Part shown: one piece after another, positions 51,601 through 60,600 of the stretch | Layout: every line of letters begins with the position of its first letter | Numbering within the stretch: the stretch's first letter is position 1 | Source of the DNA: Mactromeris polynyma | Taxonomy: Eukaryota > Mollusca > Bivalvia > Venerida > Mactridae | Assembly: GCA_032209605.1 (NCBI GenBank) | Contig: JASFXZ010000038.1 | Location: 4,402,001 to 4,466,000, forward strand | Reading direction: 5' to 3' | DNA: 64,000 nt | Made by a program: the position numbers and the translations under genes | Notes under the pieces: generated by a model | The model's input: the letters and a program-made list of their open reading frames with translations, nothing else | The model's database searches: none | Told to the model about the DNA's origin: nothing

Positions 51601-54600
51601 GCTGATAGTTTGTAGTGCAATTTTCACAAACCTGTCAATATTAAATGTGCGTTGTCTCAATCGAATTTAAACCAATTATGAGATGAGAAAATGTATTGTT
51701 TGACCTGAAGGTGAGAATTATAAAGCATTTTAGGTTGAAGTGGCCCAAATAATTGGTTTGAGAGTTTAAAGGTATTTGACAAGATGAGGGGTAAACTTTG
51801 ACCTTCATTTGGGGTAGAAAAAAACTTCTATAACCATTTCTTGTCGACGAACAAACACAATGTAATTATAAGGGTTGTCCTGGTAAATTGTGAAACGTTT
51901 ATATTACTCTTATACCCAGCTTTCACTGAAATCTGCAAATGCTGACATTATTACCAAATAGTCGCACACATTTTTGGCTTTTATTTATTCTTTCACTTAA
52001 TCGACAAGATGCCCTTCATTTTCAGGTTCAACTCTAATATAAATAACACCAAGATACTGTTTCACCTACCATACAAAATCTGATTGAATAAAATCAATAT
52101 TTCAGTAATTTAATGATACTTATTTAATATTGCTTAAGTGAGAAAATCGAATTTCCCAATTAAAAAATCAGATAAAATGACCTTAAGGCGTTTATCTATG
52201 TAAACGTACGTATGTTTGACATTTCTTGTTATCTATTTGCATGGGGTAGGAATGTCTACAGGGGGTAAGTCAATAAAAATATATATTTGATTTGTAATAT
52301 CAAATTCCTCCTCCGGGTCTGTATCGAATTCCCTGTTCAATAAAGATCAAATTTTTGATGTAAGTGGAGTAAGTGTTTTTTTTTACTTACCGTAAAGTTT
52401 ATATTATGGTACTTGATAGTTTTTTTTGGACAGCAGAGTGGACTAGATGGAAATTGTATATTTGTAATTTAGTCAATTGCTTCTGAAAGGCACTTGATAT
52501 TTTCTTATAACTTATTTAGTCTTGATTTAGTATAGCTTTAATATAGCTAAAATTTGTCTACGCAAATAAGAACATAGGAAATCAGAAATCAATAAGCATC
52601 AAACATGTTGTATTTTTGAAGTAATACAGTAAAACCTCAATAATAAGACCACCTTTTGGAACCTTGAAAAATTGTCTTATTATTGAGGTAGTCTTAATAT
52701 TGAGGTTGAATAAAGAGCAAAACAGTCAAAACGGACTTGAAAATTGTGGTATCAATTTTGAGCTGGTCTTATTATTGAGGTGGTCTATAAGTAAAGTTGT
52801 ACTGTACATAGAGGACAGGAGATAGAATTGTATGCATTTCTGATGGATATTATTATCAACCAAATGTTTAAGATAAATAAAATTACAGTGCAACCTCCCT
52901 AGATAAGCCCTCTCCAGCTCTTCAACAATACTATCAATGCTTAAAGTACTAAAAATTTACTATCAATCTAACCTCGTTAGAGAAACAACCTCTCCACATC
53001 AGCAAAACACGTGTCTCTCAGCGGGTGTCGCTCTAGAGAGGTTATACTGTATAGGTGTAGAATTGAATTATGTAGAGCGGTATTTTGCTTCTTTGCACAA
53101 TGGATATAGGGTTGAACTTTATCAATCTCATTTCGTATGAGCAAAAAAAAAATACAAAAAATCAGTCGCATACCTGGAAGTTAATTAGCTCCATTTTGAA
53201 TGGCAGTTGAACATGGTACATATTGAAAGTTCCTATCTTTGGAATGTTTTGACTGGTTTCGTTAAAAAGCATTCAGGAAAAATATGTCACTCTGAACATA
53301 ATACATAAAATATTTTAAATTTTTGCTTTTCTATTGTAGGGTGGGAGATTACATCCTTTCAATCAACAATACACAATTGGCTGGTCTAACTGATGGAAAA
53401 GTACAACAGATACTTCGACTGTTGCCGCGTGGACTGTCTAAAATTGTTGCATCAGCAGTTTCACCTGACCAGTGTGAAGAAACTGTTTCTGCAGGTGAGT
53501 CAATTTGTTTTGATTGATATAATTGAAAATTTCATCCATTATGTCTCTTAATTGGTTCATTAAAGATTTATTTTCTTTTGTCTATGTTACTCAATCTGTT
53601 TGGTTTAGGGAATAAACATACAGTTCATTTTGCAACTTAATGAATGTCATTAAATTTTTGTAATGATTCAACTTAATGTGTTTGCCTTGATAAAGTATTT
53701 GGAAATTGGTCAAGGAAAAAACATCCAATAATCATAGATAACACTTCATATTGGATTCAAACTCTCAATCTCTAGATTAAGTAGTCGAGTACTCTAACAA
53801 ATGAACACACAACAGAGGTAGTCCAATTTCAAAATTAATGATATTCTGATGAATTTCACCGGTTTGATGTTTTTTATACATTTTTGTCGAGCCAGCTTGG
53901 GGGTGTCCAGACTATTACTCTATCATTTATCAGGGGATTTTCAAATTACTTGGCATAAATATTCACCATGATGAGGCACTGTGTTATGCGCAAGACCCAT
54001 GTCCAAAGCTCAAAGGTCAAGATCATACTTAGAGGTCAAAGGTGAAAACAGGTATAATAGACATGCGCTGTATCTCATTATATAACCATATTCTCTTCAT
54101 CTCTTGACATTTGGTGGGTTCCACATGTTGCCCTTGGGCTCCTAGTACTGTCTATATTATTATGTTTGTTCGCTTGTAGATGTACAAGAGAAACCTAAGC
54201 TTGCAGGTAGACAGTCACTACCACCTACCTTGGGTGAGAAAACATTGTCACCGAGACAAACATCACCATTGTCTTCTCCAAGACCGGCTACTACTGTTAC
54301 CAAACCTACACTATCTTCGCCAAAACAGCCATCTACCGAACCTACACCCTACTCTCCTAGACAAAATTCTGCCATCATCAATAAGTCATCCTCTCCCAGA
54401 CAGATTACTATAACAACCAATCCAGATGCTAGTATTCTGTTGACTAAGCAACCCATGGCAGCCCCTAGATCAATGACTAGCACACAGACTACTGTGAAAG
54501 TCGAACCCCCAAAAGTGGCCCCAAAACCAGTAAAGAAACCTATTTCATCCCCTCAGGACTCTCCTAGGGATTTTCAAGGTAAGGAAATGCAATTAGATAC

Positions 54601-57600
54601 TAGATTTTATTATTCATAAGCAACATCATAATTTTTTCTTTGTTAATATTTAATTATATTTCTAAATTCCCATTGGCAGCAAGACATTACTGAACATTTC
54701 CGCATAGGATTATATTTACAACTTTTACATTAAGGAATGCTTTATAATGTTCATCTGGATACCAAAAGATTTTATCAAAGCAATTCCATGCACATACATA
54801 CTGAAACTGAATGCTCAGATATCATACATATACCGCAAACAGTTTTGTGTTTGTGTTTTCACTTAGATGCCTTTTCAATCTTTTTAAACATATGCTGACA
54901 TAGTGTATACATTTTAAATACTTTCAGGAACATCTTCATCCTCTGCTTCACCAGTCACATCTCCACGGCAACAAGCATCTCCAAGAACACCTCCAGCTGT
55001 TGCCCCAAAACCAAGAAAGACAAAACCAGAACCAGCCAACAAAACTGAAGATCTCACTCAACCCATTGAAGTAGAAATGTTTGTTTCTATTAATGAAAAG
55101 CAGGAGAGTGCACCAAGTCATACTGTTGGTAACATCATCTTACCTGGATCAGTTAAATATGATGTTGTTGAACCACCAACAAAAGACGGGTGGACTGCTG
55201 GAATGGTGTCATCATTGAACTTGAAAAATCCTGTATCAAATAGTGAGATTATAGGTAATGTTGATGTTGTAAATGACACTAGTTCACCTTCAGTTAATGA
55301 TATGAGCACTGAACACTCTGTTGAAAAGAAGATAGACTCTGAAGAACAGAAGCAAATTGAGAGTGAGGCCAGAGAGGTTTCTGAACCTGAGAATGAACAG
55401 TTGAAAGATGATGTAAAGACTGATGTTTCAATTCTTGCAGATGGTAACCGTTCAAGAACATTTAGTACCAGTAGCAATGCTTCATCTTATAATGAATTTA
55501 CAGAATGTGATGTAGAAGATGATATTAAACCAGAACATATCGCTGAAGAAGAGGAAGTACCAATGTCTCCAGTACATAAGGAAGAAGCAACTAATAACGA
55601 TGAGTATGAATCAGATTTTGAGGATGGTGACAACAATTTAGATGCTGGAGATGAATCGAAGAATAAGAAACAAGAACAAGATCCAATTTTGCCTGACAGT
55701 GGATTAGACATGGATAGTTTGAAGACGATTGCAGCAAATATTGTTACAGATGTCATTCAGTCAGTGAAGGAGTCTAACATTATGGTTGATGCTGTAAAAG
55801 AAGATGTGAACAGTGATGACAACAGCTCTCCAATTCTGTCTGAGTGCCCGCCTGCCCCTGCATCAGAACCCCCTCCAATACCTGCAGACTTGTATTCAAC
55901 CACAGAGGTGGCGCCTCCACCTCTTCCTGCAAGTCCACCACCTGTACCTGACAATGATGGTCCTGAGCCACCTACTGCAGGAGATGTTGGTGTTGCAGTT
56001 TCAGTTGTAGATCTAGCCCTTTATCCTGATTCAGATCAAAGTAGTGAAGGAGTGGCTGAAAACAAGACTGAAAATGAAGATCCTGAGGTGCACGAGGTTG
56101 TTGATGTTGTAGATGTTTCTGTCACCAGTAAATTGCATGCTGTAGCACCTGTTGCATCAGACATTTCTGAAAGTTCGAGTCTTGATAATTACAATGTAAA
56201 AACAAATGTTGATTCTAATACTCTAATTGATCATGATGTTGATATGAATTTTGATGGTAAAGGAACTATGAATGAACTTGATGCTTCTTTACCACAGGTT
56301 ACAGACAATACAAAAGGTCAGGAAGATGAGGCAAAAGTTTCTAATGTAATTGTTGATGACTCTGATGAAGTTGCAGTAAGCAATGTGATATCTATGTATT
56401 CTCAATTAGAAAAATCATTTGAAGTTGAAGAGTCACATGAGGTTGGGGATAATATTAACAATGAGGCAAACAATAACAATGTTGACAAAGATGCTGATTT
56501 AAGTGTAGCAATAAATGATGAATCAAGTTGTGATAAAGATAGCGCATCAAATCAATTTGAAATTATTCCAAAAGAAAGTGAAGTAGTTGAGTCACCGATA
56601 TGTGACGGTGTGAATGTTAACACAGTACCAATTAATATAAATGGTCATAAAGACACAGATAATAAAACAAAGGATTCCAAACAAGGGGAAAATTCTGCTG
56701 AAGATGATGCAAGTCCTAGATCAGTGTCAGATTCTGGAAGTCCTAAATCGGGCAGAAAGTATAGCTCTAGGGTGGAAGAGATTCTAAGTCATACAGATGA
56801 CATACACAGAGGTCAATACAGCCCAGAAGCAGACAAGATGATTAGAAGTAAGTACACCAGTTTAAAGTTATGATGATGGAGTGTTAATTATATAAATTTT
56901 ACATCATCTCAGTTGAGTTTCGGGCAAATCTGAATATGCGCATATTTTTCAGACTTATCTAAAGTACCAATAACTGTTACTATATCGTCATCAACAATTT
57001 AATGGAAGACTTCTGCTTTGCATTTAATTAATTTTCTCTATTATTCATGTTTTTTACACAAAAAAGTGGACACTTCTAGAAAAACTAAGCATGTTTTCAA
57101 TCTTAAGTAGTATATGTCTGTATATCTAATAGCAGGAACATCACCAACAGTTGGCGGGAGTCTGTGGGGTACTCCCCTTCATTATGATCATTTTTGCAAG
57201 AAAATGAGCCAGGTGATAATGCTTAAGTTACTGGGTAATTTTACCGACACCCAGCTCTTGTTGACCCCCCTGATATGACATTATAATTGGCATAATTGTA
57301 ATCTAATTGATCAAGTAGTGTTTGCTCATGCTGTGCTCCACTTAATTTGGGATTTTCTTTCCTAAACACAAGGTCAGCAATACACTGGGCAACTATTGTC
57401 CCCAAAGACGTAAATTGGCCCAAACATATGTCTGAACCGTCTATTTAGTAATTATACATGTTCATACCTTATCAAGTTAATAAGAACTTAATTTATACGC
57501 TGCTTATAAATGAATATTTAGTTATCGATATGCGGAGTGAATGAAAATAATTATTGAAACAGTGATTAGGTAGAGTACTCAGGGTAGTCTGTGTACATGT

Positions 57601-60600
57601 ATATGATTTTATGAAAAATCCTGATAATTGAGTAACTTACCTTTCAGCTAATGTCGCAGGGGAGTCTGATTCAGAAGGTGAAAATACTGACATATTGTGC
57701 TATTTGCTAAGTGTGCTTTTAAAAGTAGTTTCACATGTTATCTTCTAGTTTTTTATTTGCCTTACAACAATACATCTGTCACTGTGTGAGTCTTGGTCTA
57801 TCTTTCTGGCTGTCTCTTGTGTTTGAATAAAGTAATTGTAACTCATAATTAAGCATATTATGGTTGTGAATCTAATTGCGCCATACAAAGAAGTGATTAA
57901 TATTAGTGGGTTTTTGCAGTGAATACTACCACATGAAATGTTTGTTATGTCCATATTTGCTGTGTAAATATAGCTATGTACATATAACCTACAACATAAT
58001 ATCTAGATAAATCTGAGATATCAAATGTTTGATTGAGAAAAGGGAAGGCCTCATTTCCAGGGTTTGACATTTTGCACTTGTCTGTTTATCCAGTTTGTAT
58101 CTGTATTATTGGAGAACTACCTTGTATCAACAATAAATTTGAGTCAGATGGACTTTGGGAGCTCAAGACTTCACAGTTTCATAAAAATAACAGATGACAG
58201 CTTTGTTTAACTATCTATACTGACACTTCAAGAACATCTATGTGAATACTGATTATACTCCCAAGAACACTAACAAGTTCTGATTTTTCATGCACCGATA
58301 ACAGGACAACAATATTTACTTGAGGACTACTTTATTTTGAAAGCCTTTTGTATGTAGGGCTGAGGACTAATTGATTCTGAAAGCATTTTGTGTGTAGGAA
58401 TATCAGTTGGGTTACTTTAGGGTAGAACCATTGCTTCCCCATACAGAATGTACTAGAGTATGACATAAAATCAAGAATGGAAGATGATATAGAGTGGAAA
58501 GGGAATACAATATAAAGGCAGCATGTTGAGTCTTAATGATGTGTAGAATAAAATAGAAACATTCTCTTACTTGGTTTCCTTGGTTAAAATTCTGCTAATA
58601 AGATTGTATAAATCACAGGAGATTGTCATGAGTTCTCTCCCTTTATCCCTTCTGAAGTACTCTCCCTTTATTCCTTGTACATTATATGTAGATTTGTATA
58701 TAGTACTATTTATATACATACCCTATAGTACAGATAAAAGGAGTAAAATCTAGAAGGGATAAAGGGAAATAGCTTGTTATAATATTCTGCGTTATAAATT
58801 GATTGTAATGGTTTATTATAAAGACCTGTTTAAAATTACCAATGACAGTCCAATGGTTGTATATGCTTTAAACTAACTTTTTGGCAAAAGATATTACCTA
58901 ATTCCATAACTCACCGCCTTGCTTCACAATATGTCAACATTTTGGTTTGCTTTTTTTATAGTTGAGAGTATTTTAGCTGCTTTGAAGTATAAGTAATACA
59001 TTTTTTAGTGAGCAGTTCTTGAATAATTCCAGCAAATGTTAGTAGTATTGTAGTTTCGGTATTTAACACCAAGTGGTGGGTAGCTCAGGTGGTAAAGTGC
59101 CACATTAGTGTTGATGGTGTACATTGGTTGGAGCCCCGCATTGGTGATGCTGACATTGGATGATCTCTCTTTTTGGTAGCTTCATCAAATTTGAATCTGA
59201 CCACGCAGTTATCTTGTTGTCACTGATTTTTCTGTCTTTCTCTCTTGATGATGTGTTTGTAGAAGTTGTTTTAGCTTATAAATCACTATCATGCCACTAA
59301 TAAGATAGATGAGTGTTCAATTGTCAATGCACTGTTTAACATTTTTCAACTTCTTCAAATTTGATGACTTGGTGACCACCTAAACTCTATAATTTTCATT
59401 CACACTAGCCCCTAAAGGCCACTTTTGTTTGTCATATTATTGAAATAATAAAAAAGTTGCTTACTACAGTAACAGTTCCCAAAATGTGTTACAACAAGTG
59501 CTTTGTCCAATCAATTTATCTGTTTGAGTCAATAAAAACCCCCATAATTATCACAATTGTAATGATATGAATTGTTGTACTCTGTCCGTTCTACATTGCA
59601 AATAACCGGATAATTGTTTTCATTTATGTTTAGATATGATTTTAATTGAACTTATAATGTTTTTATATTTATAATTCAATCTGGGGGGCTTATCACTTAA
59701 GTGGATATAAGGTATTCAAGTCAAGCTGAAGGCTGTAGAACACGGGTCTTTATTCAGTTTTCTCAAAACGTGTTTCTGCTTTTGTGTTCCAACATTTCAA
59801 ATTTAAGTGTTTTGGGCAAACTCAGTTTTGAGAAAGAAGCAGCATTTTTTACCCTCAAATCACTGAAACAAATTTATTTTTTACAAATGACTACAAAACT
59901 TTCACCAGCTTAGTCTTTGCAGTAGATGTGGCTAACGGGACTCTTTATTTTTTAATGCTTCATCTTTCAAAATCTTTTAGCAAATCTTCATTTGAACAGG
60001 TTCTAAGCATCCCCTGATTTGGGTCACTCAGTTTTGCTTTTGGAATACCAACACATGGCTTTAAAGTGTTACAATGTTGTTCATCTTTGTACATATTCAA
60101 TTCATGCGCCAATTGGAAACTAAAGATCCCATGATTATGTGGCATAGTGCTAGAGTTATTATTTTTTGTAAATGATGTTGTTTGTTTGTCTAATGACTTT
60201 CTAGTCCACCTATAAAAAAAAAATTCTGGATAAATTTGTTGACATTTTTTTAACCAATCTGTGTTCATTTTTCAGTGTTTTCCACGGAAGAGCCTGTTTT
60301 TGAAGGGGATGGAGAAATCATGAATGTGACCATTACCAAAGGGGTTACAGGTCTGGGATTTATTATACAAGGTGGAAAAGGGTCTCCAAAAGGGGACCAG
60401 CCAATCACTGTCAAGAGAGTTTTCAAAGGTAAATTCCGATACAGCATGGAACATCATAACACATATTATAATATTTCCGCTGGCCCAGTTAGCTCATGCG
60501 GCAGAGCATTCAACTGCCAGTCAGGTCGTAACTTCGTAACTCCGATAAAGCGCAATGAAGTTCTGTGACAATTTCACTGAAGATTATACACAATGTTCAT

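Larger units (their letters stand above)
50640..53339 (+). other. Intron 3 (2.7 kb)
   Basis: A phase 2 intron inside PDZ3. It contains a truncated CAGTGGACTC-type element (51261-51770) and two adjacent complete MITEs (52627-52804 and 52886-53049). The rest is AT-rich without coding signal. Confidence 0.8.
57678..60275 (+). other. Intron 7 (2.6 kb)
   Basis: Phase 1 intron with a plus-strand tRNA-like SINE at 59080-59250 and a minus-strand degraded ORF at 59960-60268. 57700-59070 shows no further feature. Confidence 0.75.

Noticed and set aside
55118..55971. Minus-strand frames opposite exon 6
   Set aside because: Shadow frames of low-complexity acidic coding sequence.
57136..57212. Possible extra exon in intron 6, open in the host phase with an AGCAG acceptor and GTGATA donor
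   Set aside because: Its 77 bases break the frame to the next exon; shorter donors are weak, and 57160-57275 is a diverged repeat also present at 12244-12330.
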